A DNA stretch of 64,000 nt from VAZQ01 sp963835165 (GTDB lineage Bacteria; Pseudomonadota; Alphaproteobacteria; Rhizobiales; Xanthobacteraceae). Shown here piece after piece: positions 18,538 to 27,562 of this stretch. Made by a program: the position numbers and the translations under genes. Each line of letters begins with the position of its first letter. Within the stretch, counting starts at the first letter, position 1. The stretch spans positions 161,430 through 225,429 of the forward strand of contig CAWIGD010000044.1 in assembly GCA_963835165.1 (NCBI GenBank). Direction: 5' to 3'. The notes under the pieces were generated by a model. That model saw nothing but the letters and a program-made list of their open reading frames with translations. It was not told the origin of the DNA and ran no database searches.

Positions 18538-19254
18538 TCACGCGTCCGGCGGCAGCGGCTGGTCGTCCGTCCTGCGGAAAATCAGATAGCAGGGTGCGCG
18601 GCCTTCGCGCTTGGCCTTGGCCTCGTACCGCGTCCCGGAAAAGCCCGGCCACGCTTGGCGCCAGTCGTCGGCACGCTCCGCCGTCCATGCAAAGTCGCGC
18701 GATCGGACCAAATGGTTGAGCGTCCAGGCCGCATAGTCCGGGATGTCGCTCGCGAACCGGAATTCGCCGCCGGGCCGCAGGATACGGGCGATCGCGGCGA
18801 CGCTTTGGTCCTGCACGAAACGGCGTTTCCAATGCCGGCGCTTCGGCCAAGGGTCGGGATAGATGAGATCGACGCGCGTAAGCGAGGCCGGGGGCAGCCA
18901 GGCCACGAGCTCCGTTGCATCGCCGTGATGGAGTCGGATGTTCGGGAGATGTCCCGCGGCAATGGCAGCCAGTGCCTTCGCCATGCCGTTGACGAACGGC
19001 TCGGCGCCGATGAAGCCGGTGCGCGGGTGCATCCGCGCCTCGGTCATGAGGTGCTCGCCACCGCCGAATCCGATCTCGAGCCGCACGTCATCGACCGGCT
19101 CTGGAAACAAGGAAGCTGGCGCCGGTGGCGGTCCGGTGAGATCGAGGGCGAGCCGCGGCAGCAGGGTCTTGAACAACGCCGCCTGCTGCGGCCGCAGGGG
19201 ATGACCTTTACGCCGGCCGAAGAACGCACGCGATCTTCCGGTCTCGTCCGCCAT
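18538..19254 (-). CDS. trmB: tRNA (guanine-N7)-methyltransferase
   Basis: Encodes 238 residues from the ATG at 19254 (MADETGRSRAFFGRRKGHPL); starts at 19278 and 19299 are possible. TrmB makes m7G46 in tRNA variable loops with SAM. Visible motifs are the SAM site LEIGFGGGEHL, the GAEPFVNGMAK segment, and the family signature DLIYPDPWPKRRHWKRRFVQ. It lies in the conserved neighbourhood next to metK, which makes its cofactor. Confidence 0.94.
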   Translation of the reverse strand: MADETGRSRAFFGRRKGHPLRPQQAALFKTLLPRLALDLTGPPPAPASLFPEPVDDVRLEIGFGGGEHLMTEARMHPRTGFIGAEPFVNGMAKALAAIAAGHLPNIRLHHGDATELVAWLPPASLTRVDLIYPDPWPKRRHWKRRFVQDQSVAAIARILRPGGEFRFASDIPDYAAWTLNHLVRSRDFAWTAERADDWRQAWPGFSGTRYEAKAKREGRAPCYLIFRRTDDQPLPPDA

Positions 19255-19443
19255 GACAAAGGTCGCCCTCGATGTCATGCCTGTTAGAGCAGGGATCATG
19301 CGACCGATAAATGCGAATTGCGGTCCGCAATAAACCGATGTCGCCCCAAGCCTCCAGTCGTCACATGAGCAGCCGGCGCGGCGCCAGCGTAAGGTGCCGC
19401 TACCGCGGGTGACGAAAGAGCCGGATGGAGCGCCTCGGAAGGA

Positions 19444-20718
19444 TCAGCCGACCGCGCTTCTGATGTCCTTCACCAGATCGGTCTTTTCCCATGAGAAGCC
19501 GCCGTCCTTGTCAGGGGCGCGGCCGAAATGGCCATAGGCGGACGTGCGGCGATAGATCGGCCGGTTCAGCTTGAGCGTGCGGCGGATATTCGTCGGCGTG
19601 AGACGGAAGATTTCGGGCAACGCCTTTTCCAGCTTCTTCTCATCGACTTTGCTGGTGCCGTGGGTATCGACCAGGAGCGACATCGGGTCGGCGACGCCGA
19701 TCGCATAGGCGATCTGGATGGTGCAGCGCTCTGCGATGCCGGCCGCGACCACGTTCTTGGCGAGATAACGCGCGGCATAGGCCGCCGAGCGATCGACCTT
19801 GGTCGGATCTTTGCCCGAGAAGGCGCCGCCGCCATGGGGGGCGTAGCCGCCATAGGTGTCGACGATGATCTTGCGGCCGGTGAGTCCGCAATCGCCATCG
19901 GGACCACCGACCACGAAGTTGCCGGTCGGGTTGACCAGGAAATCGGACGGTCTTTTCGGCATCCATCCCTCGGGCAGCGCGGACGCGACGGCGTCGCCGA
20001 TCAGGTCCTTTACCATCGCCGGGGAGTACTTCTTGCCGTTACGAGTCTCGGCGTTGTGCTGCGTCGACACCACGACCTTGGTGCACCCGATCGGCTTGCC
20101 GGCGACGTATTGCACGGTCACCTGGCTCTTGGCATCGGGCTGCAGGTCGAACAACTGCTTGGAGCGGCGCTTCTCCGCCAGCACCTTCAGGATCTTGTGA
20201 GCGAAGTAGATCGGAGCCGGCATGAACGAGCCCTTCTCGTAGACCTCGCTCTCGGTGCAGGCGAAGCCGAACATCATGCCCTGGTCGCCGGCGCCCTCCT
20301 GCTCCTCGCCCCTCTTCTTCTTGGCATCCACACCCATGGCGATGTCGGGGGATTGGCCATGAAGCAGCACCTCGATATCGGCGCCGTGATAGGAGAATCC
20401 ATCCTGGTCATAGCCGATGTCACGGACGACGTTGCGGGCGATCTGCGAGATCATCTCGCGATTGACCACCGCATGGTTGCCGTACCTGCTGAACAGCGGC
20501 GCCTGTCCGCGGCCTTCTCCGGCAATGACGATCTTGTTGGTGGTGCAGAGAGTCTCGCAGCCGAGCCGCGTATTCACCAAACTGTCGTCGGCAATCCCAA
20601 GCTTGACGTCGTTCTCGAGGAAAGCATCGAGGATCGCATCCGAGATCTGATCGCAGACCTTGTCGGGATGACCTTCAGATACGGACTCGCTGGTGAAGAG
20701 ATAGTTGGAGTGTGACAC
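19444..20718 (-). CDS. metK: S-adenosylmethionine synthetase
   Basis: Encodes 424 residues from a GTG at 20718 (MSHSNYLFTSESVSEGHPDKVCD) with GAGGGGAG 6 nt upstream. MetK makes SAM from methionine and ATP. Signature motifs are GHPDKVCDQ, the ATP-binding loop GAGDQGMMFGFACTE and the P-loop-like GGGAFSGKDPTKVDRS. An insert with KKKRGEEQEGAGDQG near residue 130 is typical for Hyphomicrobiales. The 170-bp upstream region has a small hairpin near the ribosome site, but I could not recognise a SAM-II or SAM/SAH riboswitch in it. Confidence 0.97.
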   Translation of the reverse strand: MSHSNYLFTSESVSEGHPDKVCDQISDAILDAFLENDVKLGIADDSLVNTRLGCETLCTTNKIVIAGEGRGQAPLFSRYGNHAVVNREMISQIARNVVRDIGYDQDGFSYHGADIEVLLHGQSPDIAMGVDAKKKRGEEQEGAGDQGMMFGFACTESEVYEKGSFMPAPIYFAHKILKVLAEKRRSKQLFDLQPDAKSQVTVQYVAGKPIGCTKVVVSTQHNAETRNGKKYSPAMVKDLIGDAVASALPEGWMPKRPSDFLVNPTGNFVVGGPDGDCGLTGRKIIVDTYGGYAPHGGGAFSGKDPTKVDRSAAYAARYLAKNVVAAGIAERCTIQIAYAIGVADPMSLLVDTHGTSKVDEKKLEKALPEIFRLTPTNIRRTLKLNRPIYRRTSAYGHFGRAPDKDGGFSWEKTDLVKDIRSAVG

Positions 20719-20891
20719 TGAAAGCTCCCCTCGCAGAATCGAGTGCAGCCGGCACGGCTGTCGAGCGCGGAGTGTTTCTTGCAGCGTCCCCGAACGGGGT
20801 CAAGATGTGGGCAGGGTGGGAAGACATAATACCGGCCAACGCCGGAGGCTGAACCGCTGGTCGTGTTGTATCGTCTGTTCTTTGCGCCGAC

Positions 20892-21305
20892 CTAATCGTC
20901 AGCCTCGCCTGCGATCTCCTCGACGAGGTCGACGATGCGGCGCCTGAGCTTGGCTTCCTTGATCCGCATGAAGGCCTTGGTCAGCGAAAGCCCTTCGGAG
21001 GTGGCGAGGAAATCCGAAACGTAGGCGGGGGAGGGTGCCTCTTTCATTCCCTCCGTCGACCCATGCAAGTTGGGCGCGCCCTCGAAGAAGAATGCCACCG
21101 GTACCTGCAGGATGTGGGAGATTTGCTGCAACCGGCTCGCCCCGATGCGGTTGGTGCCCTTTTCGTATTTTTGGACCTGCTGAAAAGTGAGACCAAGCGC
21201 ATCGCCAAGCTTTTCCTGACTCATGGCGAGCATCATGCGGCGCATGCGCACCCGGCTCCCGACATGCTTGTCGATCGGATTCGGGGCCTTTTTGGCGGCA
21301 GCCAT
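20892..21305 (-). CDS. XRE-family helix-turn-helix regulator
   Basis: Encodes 137 residues. The HTH occupies about residues 14-72 (GSRVRMRRMMLAMSQEKLGD, LTFQQVQKYEKGTNRIGAS), and a helical C-terminal part probably dimerises. It is the regulator conserved between lnt and metK across Hyphomicrobiales. Its targets are not known to me. The 265 bp upstream, before the lnt stop, are clearly more AT-rich than the surroundings and probably contain its promoter. Confidence 0.92.
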   Translation of the reverse strand: MAAAKKAPNPIDKHVGSRVRMRRMMLAMSQEKLGDALGLTFQQVQKYEKGTNRIGASRLQQISHILQVPVAFFFEGAPNLHGSTEGMKEAPSPAYVSDFLATSEGLSLTKAFMRIKEAKLRRRIVDLVEEIAGEADD

Positions 21306-21569
21306 AACGAGCTCCTATGCAGCCGTGGTTCGCGCTAATGTCCCTTCTGTGAAGCCTGAACGCAATCGTATTCAATGCAGCTCGGGCGGCACGGTAAAAA
21401 GGGGTGGAAATTCGAATACAACCTTCAGTGTACCCTACGCGTTGATCAAAAAGAGCAATTTATCGATAGTTTCAACTGTAACCTGTGGGCGAAAAGTTGT
21501 GCCACCATGTCACACATGCAACCATAGCACGCGCAGGCCGACATGCACCACGCGCTGGGCTGTTCTGCG

Positions 21570-23237
21570 TTAACGTGTCCCTCGCCGGCGGCGTACCAGG
21601 ATTACCCACCCGAACGCGCCCGCGACCATGATTCCGGCGAAGGCGTCACCCAATCGCGCATAGGGCGTGGGCGCGATCGGCTGCGGGAGCGGCGCGTCAA
21701 GCACCCCTTCGACTCCTAGTGGCAACGATGCGACCACCCGCCCAAACGGATCGACCACGGCCGAGATCCCGGTATTTGCCGCCCGCACCAGGGGGAGGCC
21801 CTCTTCGATTGCGCGCACCCGGGCCTGCTGAAAATGCTGGTAGGGACCCGCGCTTGCGCCAAACCATCCGTCATTCGTGAGATTCAGGAGCCAGCCGGGC
21901 CGCTCGCCGCTTCCGGCGACGAACGGCCAGTCGAAATAGCGGCCGATATGGCGATAGAGCCAGCCCGCCCGCTCACTGTCAGGAACCGCGTCGCTGGCGA
22001 AAATGATCTCGTAGCAGATCAGCGGAAGAAAATTCGGCGCCCCCGGCGCCGGTTGATCGTGGCGGTGGTCGCCCGGGATGAACCCGCCGCGCACCTTGGT
22101 GAGCTGCTCGAGGCCGAGCCGCTCCAGCAGGTCCTGGAACGGCAGGTATTCCCCGAACGGCACGAGATGGACCTTGTCGTAGACCGACAGGATCGAGCCG
22201 TCATGACCGATCACGTAAATTGAATTATAGGCGCGGTGCACGCCACCGGGTGGGGCCGTATCGGGCGCACGGATCGCGCCGGTGATCAGCACCGTACCCT
22301 CCCGCAGCAGCGCGGCGATTTGCGCCAGCGCGTCCGGTTCGCGCGTGAGGAAGAACGGGAACGCGGATTCCGGCCAGATCAGATGCGTGACACCGCGCAG
22401 GCCGGTCGATTGCGGATCGCTCGCGCGATCGGACAGGGTGAGATAGCGGCTCATCACCTGCTGCTTTCGCGCGTAGTTGAATTTGTCGTCCTGCTGCAGA
22501 TTGGGCTGCATGATGCGAAGGTGGACGCCTTCGACGTAGCTCGTTGACGTCCCGGCCAGCCGGGTGGCGCCGTAGATGGCGAGCGCGGCGATCACGGCCA
22601 CGCTCAATGCCGGAGCCAGCCACGGACGTTTGGTGTCGGTACGCGGGTCGGCGAGCACGGCCGGCGACGAATAGATCCCGACAGCAAGGAAGGTGAGACC
22701 CCAAATCCCGATGAGGGCCGAGCCCTGTGCGAGCCACAGCGGCGAGATCAGCGCGTAGCCATAGGTGTTCCAGGGAAAGCCGCTGAACAGATGACCGCGC
22801 AGCCATTCCGCCAGCGTGAGCGCCGCCGCGAGCGCCAGGATCCGGGTGGCGCCGCGCGTCCAGATCGCGCGCGCCAGTGCGAGCCCCAGCGCCGTGTAGA
22901 TCGCCATTGCCGCCGGAAGCGCGGTGACGGCGAACGGGAGCAGCCAGCCGAAGGTCTTGGCGTCGACCAGGAACGCATGGCCGAGCCAGTACAGACCAGC
23001 CAGGAAATAGCCGAAGCCGAACCACCAGCCCGCCGTGGCGGCGGCGAGTACGCCGCCGAGACGCCCAACCGCACCATCGACGAGCCAAATCAGGATCGGG
23101 AAGGTGACGAAGGGAACCGGCCAGATGTTTGTCGGCGGCAGCGCCAGCGTCGACGCCGCACCGGCGAGGAATGCGATCAGGATCCGCCACCACCCCTGAG
23201 CCAGTACGATCGTTTGGGCGAGGCGGCTCAGCGTCAC
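21570..23237 (-). CDS. lnt: Apolipoprotein N-acyltransferase
   Basis: Encodes 555 residues from a GTG at 23237 that overlaps the corC stop by 4 bp. Lnt adds the third acyl chain to lipoproteins in the inner membrane. About seven N-terminal and one C-terminal hydrophobic segments flank a nitrilase-like domain with the catalytic triad visible: Glu in WPESAFPFF, Lys in KVHLVPFGEYLPF and Cys in LPLICYEIIF. It is in an operon-like run with corC, ybeY and phoH. Confidence 0.96.
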   Translation of the reverse strand: MTLSRLAQTIVLAQGWWRILIAFLAGAASTLALPPTNIWPVPFVTFPILIWLVDGAVGRLGGVLAAATAGWWFGFGYFLAGLYWLGHAFLVDAKTFGWLLPFAVTALPAAMAIYTALGLALARAIWTRGATRILALAAALTLAEWLRGHLFSGFPWNTYGYALISPLWLAQGSALIGIWGLTFLAVGIYSSPAVLADPRTDTKRPWLAPALSVAVIAALAIYGATRLAGTSTSYVEGVHLRIMQPNLQQDDKFNYARKQQVMSRYLTLSDRASDPQSTGLRGVTHLIWPESAFPFFLTREPDALAQIAALLREGTVLITGAIRAPDTAPPGGVHRAYNSIYVIGHDGSILSVYDKVHLVPFGEYLPFQDLLERLGLEQLTKVRGGFIPGDHRHDQPAPGAPNFLPLICYEIIFASDAVPDSERAGWLYRHIGRYFDWPFVAGSGERPGWLLNLTNDGWFGASAGPYQHFQQARVRAIEEGLPLVRAANTGISAVVDPFGRVVASLPLGVEGVLDAPLPQPIAPTPYARLGDAFAGIMVAGAFGWVILVRRRRGTR

Positions 23238-24394
23238 GACCGGCGGGCGGATTTCGATTGTGCTGTGTGGGACGAAAGCTTCGCCGATTCGTCGCTGGTC
23301 ACGGGAAAAGGGGAACTGGTGGTGGCGCTAGGGGGCGTGATGGCGGCACCCGACGCCTGCCGGCGCATCTCGCGGCTATTGCCGTTCTGCCGATCCTGGC
23401 CGCGATAAATTTTGAGTTTCTTCACTCGACGGGGATCGGCGTCGAGAATTTCGATCTCGAACGGACCGGGACCGGGGACGAGTTCACCCCGCACCGGCAC
23501 ACGCCCGATCCGGGTCGCAACGTATCCCGCGAGCGTGTCCACCTCCTTCGCGACTTCGGCCACATCAAATTCGCTGCCGACGATCGAGGCGATGTCTTCC
23601 AGGTTGGCGCGGGCATCGGCCAGGAACGAGCCATCGGGCTGGCGCACCACGCCCGGCGGATCCTCCTCGTCGTGTTCGTCGGCGATCTCGCCCACGATCT
23701 GCTCGACGATGTCCTCGATCGATACCACGCCGTCGGCGCCCCCATATTCATCGACAACGAGGGCGAGATGAATGCGGGTCGTCTGCATCTTGGCGAGCAG
23801 GTCCAGCACCGGCATGGACGGCGGCGCGTAGAGGATTTCGCGCACGATCTTTGTTGCCGACAGCGGCATCGAAAGATCGACAGCCTTGAGATCCAGCCCG
23901 GCGGGAAACGGCCGCTTGCGCCGCGTGTTGGCCTTCGCGCTCGCGGCGGCTCGCTCCGTCATGAAGGCGACGAGGTCGCGGATGTGGACCATGCCCCCAG
24001 CGTCGTCGAGGGTGTCGTCATAGACCACGAGGCGCGAATGGGCCGCGCTCTCGAACACCTTCATGAGTTCGCCCAGAGCGATGTCGCGCTGCACCGCGAT
24101 GATGTCGGCGCGTGGAACCATGACATCCACGATGCGCCGCTCGCGCAAACCGAGGATGTTCTTGAGCATGGTGCGCTCAGTCGGGGAAAAGCCGGTTTCG
24201 CCCGCACTATCCTCGAGCACGTCCTTGAGGTCCGCGCGGATCGTGCTTGCCTTCCAGCCGAACACCGTCCGCAGCGCCCGGGTGAGCCAGCTCTCGGTGG
24301 CCTCGCCTGCGGCGGGGCCCGACCGCGGTACCAGCGCGGGCAGATTGTACGTCGCCCCAGGCTCGTTCGAATGGGTAGGTTCGGAATCAGCCAT
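23234..24394 (-). CDS. HlyC/CorC-family CBS-domain protein
   Basis: Encodes 386 residues from the ATG at 24394 (MADSEPTHSNEPGATYN); an in-frame start at 24448 would overlap ybeY more. Features are the ERTMLKNILGLRERRIVDVMVPRADI linker (split across about 90-115), two CBS domains (about 105-260) and the C-terminal CorC_HlyC domain (DGSFLADARANLEDI, about 275-360). E. coli YbeX/CorC is linked to magnesium/cobalt efflux and ribosome metabolism. The start overlaps the ybeY end by 8 bp. Confidence 0.92.
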   Translation of the reverse strand: MADSEPTHSNEPGATYNLPALVPRSGPAAGEATESWLTRALRTVFGWKASTIRADLKDVLEDSAGETGFSPTERTMLKNILGLRERRIVDVMVPRADIIAVQRDIALGELMKVFESAAHSRLVVYDDTLDDAGGMVHIRDLVAFMTERAAASAKANTRRKRPFPAGLDLKAVDLSMPLSATKIVREILYAPPSMPVLDLLAKMQTTRIHLALVVDEYGGADGVVSIEDIVEQIVGEIADEHDEEDPPGVVRQPDGSFLADARANLEDIASIVGSEFDVAEVAKEVDTLAGYVATRIGRVPVRGELVPGPGPFEIEILDADPRRVKKLKIYRGQDRQNGNSREMRRQASGAAITPPSATTSSPFPVTSDESAKLSSHTAQSKSARRS

Positions 24395-24932
24395 CGCGAT
24401 CAGGTGCGCCGCGCGCAATGTAGGGATCGGGGATGGCAAGCTGTGCAAGGATCAGGATCTCGAGCTTTTCCATGGCATCAGCCTCGTCATCCGCCTGGTG
24501 ATCGTAGCCGGCGAGATGAAGAAATCCATGCACCGCGAGATGCGCCAGATGATGCGCAAAGGGCTTATGCTCGGCGCGCGCTTCGCGGTCCGTCGTCTCG
24601 TAAGCGATCACGATATCGCCGAGCAGGCGCGGGATTCCAGGCGCGGCGCGCGGTCCCTGTGCCGGAAACGACAGAACGTTGGTCGCCGCATCCTTGCAGC
24701 GCCAATCCCGATTGAGCGTCCGCATCGCCGCGTCATCGGTCAGCACGATGGCAAGTTCGCCCTCGCATTTCGGCACCTTCGCCCCCGCCTCTGCGATCGC
24801 CCGGCGCAACAGTGCTTTCGCGTTGCGCTGCTCCCTCCAGAGCGCGGACTCGACCACGATCTCGACCGCCGGGCCCGCACGTCGCGGTGGAAGCGGCGAT
24901 CGTGTGCGCTGGCTGCGCATCACCAATGTCAT
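24387..24932 (-). CDS. ybeY: Endoribonuclease/rRNA maturation factor YbeY
   Basis: Encodes 181 residues. The metal site H-x3-H-x5-H is visible in HLAVHGFLHLAGYDH, and the upstream LNRDWRCKDAATNVLSFP segment is typical. YbeY acts in 16S rRNA 3'-end maturation and 70S quality control. It lies 43 bp after phoH and overlaps the CBS-domain gene by 8 bp, the conserved ybeZ-ybeY-ybeX order. Confidence 0.96.
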   Translation of the reverse strand: MTLVMRSQRTRSPLPPRRAGPAVEIVVESALWREQRNAKALLRRAIAEAGAKVPKCEGELAIVLTDDAAMRTLNRDWRCKDAATNVLSFPAQGPRAAPGIPRLLGDIVIAYETTDREARAEHKPFAHHLAHLAVHGFLHLAGYDHQADDEADAMEKLEILILAQLAIPDPYIARGAPDRDG

Positions 24933-24975
24933 CGACCAGCTCCGCTCGGAGCGGAAACAAAGGAAGCAAGGGCGC

Positions 24976-26031
24976 TCATTCCTTGGTCTCGCGTGCGCGC
25001 GTGGCCTTGAGCGCCGCCTTGTCGTAGGCGTCGACTATGCGCCCCACGAGTTCATGACGGATGACGTCCTCGGCGGTGTAGACGACGTGACCAATTCCCT
25101 CGACATTCCTGAGAAGCCGTGTCGCTTCCGCAAGGCCGGAGGTCTGTCCGGACGGCAGGTCGACTTGGCTCGGATCGCCGGTGACGATCATCCGGCTATT
25201 TTCGCCGAGCCGCGTGAGGAACATCTTCATCTGCATCGAGGTCGTATTCTGGGCCTCATCGAGGATCACGACCGCATTCGAGAGCGTGCGTCCGCGCATA
25301 AAGGCGAGCGGCGCGATCTCGATCTCGCCGGTCTGCAGCGCGCGCTCGACAATGCGGGCATCCATCAGGTCATAGAGTGCATCGTAGATCGGGCGCAGAT
25401 ACGGATCGACCTTCTCGCGCATGTCGCCGGGCAGAAATCCTAACCGCTCGCCCGCCTCGACCGCAGGACGGGAGAGGATGATGCGGTCGACCTCCTTGCG
25501 CTCGAAGAGCTGCACCGCCTGGGCGACCGCGAGCCAAGTCTTGCCGGTGCCCGCCGGCCCGGTGCCGAACACCAGCGCATGGCGGCGCAACGCGCGGATA
25601 TAAGCGTCCTGGGCGGCCGTGCGCGCGCGAACCGGGCGCTTGCGCAGATTGATCTCCTCGAAGCTCGGTCGCGCGGTCGCGGCGTCATAGTCGAACAATG
25701 AGCCCTGCGCGATGGCCAGGCGGATGGCGCCGTCGACATCGCCGGACACGAGTTCGTCGCCGCGCTTGATCTGCTCGTACAACCCCTCGAGCACGCGGCG
25801 CGCCCGCTCCACGCCGTCGCGCGAGCCGGCGACGTTGACGTGGTTGCCACGCTGCTCGGCGACGACGCCCAGCCGACGTTCGATGAGTGCCAGGTTCTGG
25901 CCGTACTGGCCGAACAGCACCGAGGCGAGCCGGTTATCGTCGAACGCGAGCACGACCTGGGTTGCAGCATTGTCGCCGGGGGCGTCCGCTGAGGACACGA
26001 GGGGGCCGTTGTCCGGTCGTGGTGAGCGCAA
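24976..26031 (-). CDS. PhoH-like ATPase (YbeZ)
   Basis: Encodes 351 residues from a TTG at 26031, chosen because GGAGGG lies 8 nt upstream, overlapping the end of miaB; a GTG at 25998 and a TTG at 26091 are alternatives. The ATPase core shows Walker A GTGPAGTGKTWLA and Walker B VVILDEAQNTT, with RMIVTGDPSQVDLP. An N-terminal KH-like part precedes it. YbeZ is an RNA-associated ATPase partner of YbeY. It begins right after miaB. Confidence 0.93.
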   Translation of the reverse strand: MRSPRPDNGPLVSSADAPGDNAATQVVLAFDDNRLASVLFGQYGQNLALIERRLGVVAEQRGNHVNVAGSRDGVERARRVLEGLYEQIKRGDELVSGDVDGAIRLAIAQGSLFDYDAATARPSFEEINLRKRPVRARTAAQDAYIRALRRHALVFGTGPAGTGKTWLAVAQAVQLFERKEVDRIILSRPAVEAGERLGFLPGDMREKVDPYLRPIYDALYDLMDARIVERALQTGEIEIAPLAFMRGRTLSNAVVILDEAQNTTSMQMKMFLTRLGENSRMIVTGDPSQVDLPSGQTSGLAEATRLLRNVEGIGHVVYTAEDVIRHELVGRIVDAYDKAALKATRARETKE

Positions 26032-26035
26032 TGGT

Positions 26036-27421
26036 TCAGCCCTCCGCCAGCATCGGTTCGGCGTCCGCCGGCGCTTCCACCAGCGCGCCAAACAGGCTGT
26101 TGGTGCTCATCTGGGTAATTCTCACCTTTGCGACGTCTCCGATCATCGTCGGGGGAGCCATGACCTGAACCGGCTGGAGATATGGGGAGCGTCCGACGAT
26201 CTGGCCAGGATAGCGTCCCGGCCGGTCGAATAAGATGTCGAAGGTGCGGCCAATGCACTGCGCGTTGAATGCGGCCTGGTGGCGGTCGACCGCCGCCTGC
26301 AGGCGGTAGAGCCGCTCGGATTTCACTTCCTCGGAGATCTGATCGTCCATCTCCGCGGCCGGCGTTCCGGGTCGAGCCGAGTACTTGAAGGAATAAGCGC
26401 TGGCGTAGCCGACCTCGTCGACCAGCGAGAGCGTCGCACGAAAGTCATCCTCGGTCTCGCCAGGGAACCCGACGATGAAGTCCGACGAGAACGCAAAGTG
26501 AGAACGGGCACCGCGCATGCGCGCGATCGCCTCCAGATAATCAGCGCGAGTATGACGGCGGTTCATCGCCGCCAGGATGCGGTCGGAACCCGATTGTACC
26601 GGCAGGTGCAGGTAGGGCATCACGCTCGGCAGGTCGCGATGCGCCGCAATCAGGCTCGCGTCCATGTCGCACGGATGGCTCGTGGTGTAGCGCAATCGGG
26701 CGATACGCGGCAGCTCGGCAATGCGCGTGAGCAATCGCCCGAGTGTCCAGGGGCGGCCGTCCGGTCCTTCGCCATGATAGGCATTCACGTTCTGGCCGAT
26801 CAGCGTGACGTCGCGCACGCCGGCGGCGGCGAGCCGTTCCACTTCGGCCACGATCTTTGCGACCGGCCGCGACATCTCGGCGCCGCGTGTATAGGGCACG
26901 ACACAGAACGTGCAGAACTTGTCGCAGCCTTCCTGCACCGTCACGAACGCGGAGATGCCGCGCGCGCGAATCGCCTCGCGGCTCGGCGCCTTCAGTTGAT
27001 CGAACTTGTCCTCGACCGGGAATTCGGTGTCGACGACGGCACCCTCGCGCTCGGCCCTTGCGAGCAGGCCGGGCAGTCGATGATAGTTCTGCGGACCGAC
27101 CACGAGGTCGACCGCCGGCGCGCGGCGGATGATTTCCTCCCCCTCGGCCTGGGCGACGCAGCCCGCCACGGCGATAGTCACGCGGCGGCCTTCCTGCGCG
27201 GCGGCCTGCTTGAGCACGCGGATACGGCCAAGCTCGGAATAGACCTTGTCCGCCGCCTTTTCACGAATGTGGCAAGTGTTGAGGATGACGAGATCGGCGT
27301 CCTCGACCCGGGTGGTCTCGGTGAAGCCCTCGGGCACGAGCAGGTCCGTCATACGATGGGAATCGTAGACGTTCATCTGGCACCCGAAGGATTTGACGTA
27401 GAGCTTGCGCGGTCCGTTCAT
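26036..27421 (-). CDS. miaB: tRNA-2-methylthio-N6-isopentenyladenosine synthase MiaB
   Basis: Encodes 461 residues. MiaB adds the methylthio group at position 2 of i6A37 in tRNAs reading UNN codons. The N-terminal UPF0004 domain carries three cluster Cys (SFGCQMNVYDS, LNTCHIREKA, VAGCVAQAEG), the radical-SAM domain has EGCDKFCTFCVVPYTRG, and a C-terminal TRAM domain ends the protein. It sits between a TctC-type gene and phoH. Confidence 0.97.
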   Translation of the reverse strand: MNGPRKLYVKSFGCQMNVYDSHRMTDLLVPEGFTETTRVEDADLVILNTCHIREKAADKVYSELGRIRVLKQAAAQEGRRVTIAVAGCVAQAEGEEIIRRAPAVDLVVGPQNYHRLPGLLARAEREGAVVDTEFPVEDKFDQLKAPSREAIRARGISAFVTVQEGCDKFCTFCVVPYTRGAEMSRPVAKIVAEVERLAAAGVRDVTLIGQNVNAYHGEGPDGRPWTLGRLLTRIAELPRIARLRYTTSHPCDMDASLIAAHRDLPSVMPYLHLPVQSGSDRILAAMNRRHTRADYLEAIARMRGARSHFAFSSDFIVGFPGETEDDFRATLSLVDEVGYASAYSFKYSARPGTPAAEMDDQISEEVKSERLYRLQAAVDRHQAAFNAQCIGRTFDILFDRPGRYPGQIVGRSPYLQPVQVMAPPTMIGDVAKVRITQMSTNSLFGALVEAPADAEPMLAEG

Positions 27422-27562
27422 GCCGGTTGCGTCGATTTCCGCGCCTTGGCGCCATCAACTCTTTGATGCGCCTCATAAATTCAGCGCCGCGCGGGGTCGG
27501 CTGTCGGCCCTGTTCTTACCGGGTTTGACGCCAAAAGGAAATGGCAATGGTCGCCGCCAGGG

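Noticed and set aside
20719..20891. Possible SAM riboswitch before metK
   Set aside because: I could not find the SAM-II or SAM/SAH core pattern; only a small hairpin next to the ribosome site is visible.
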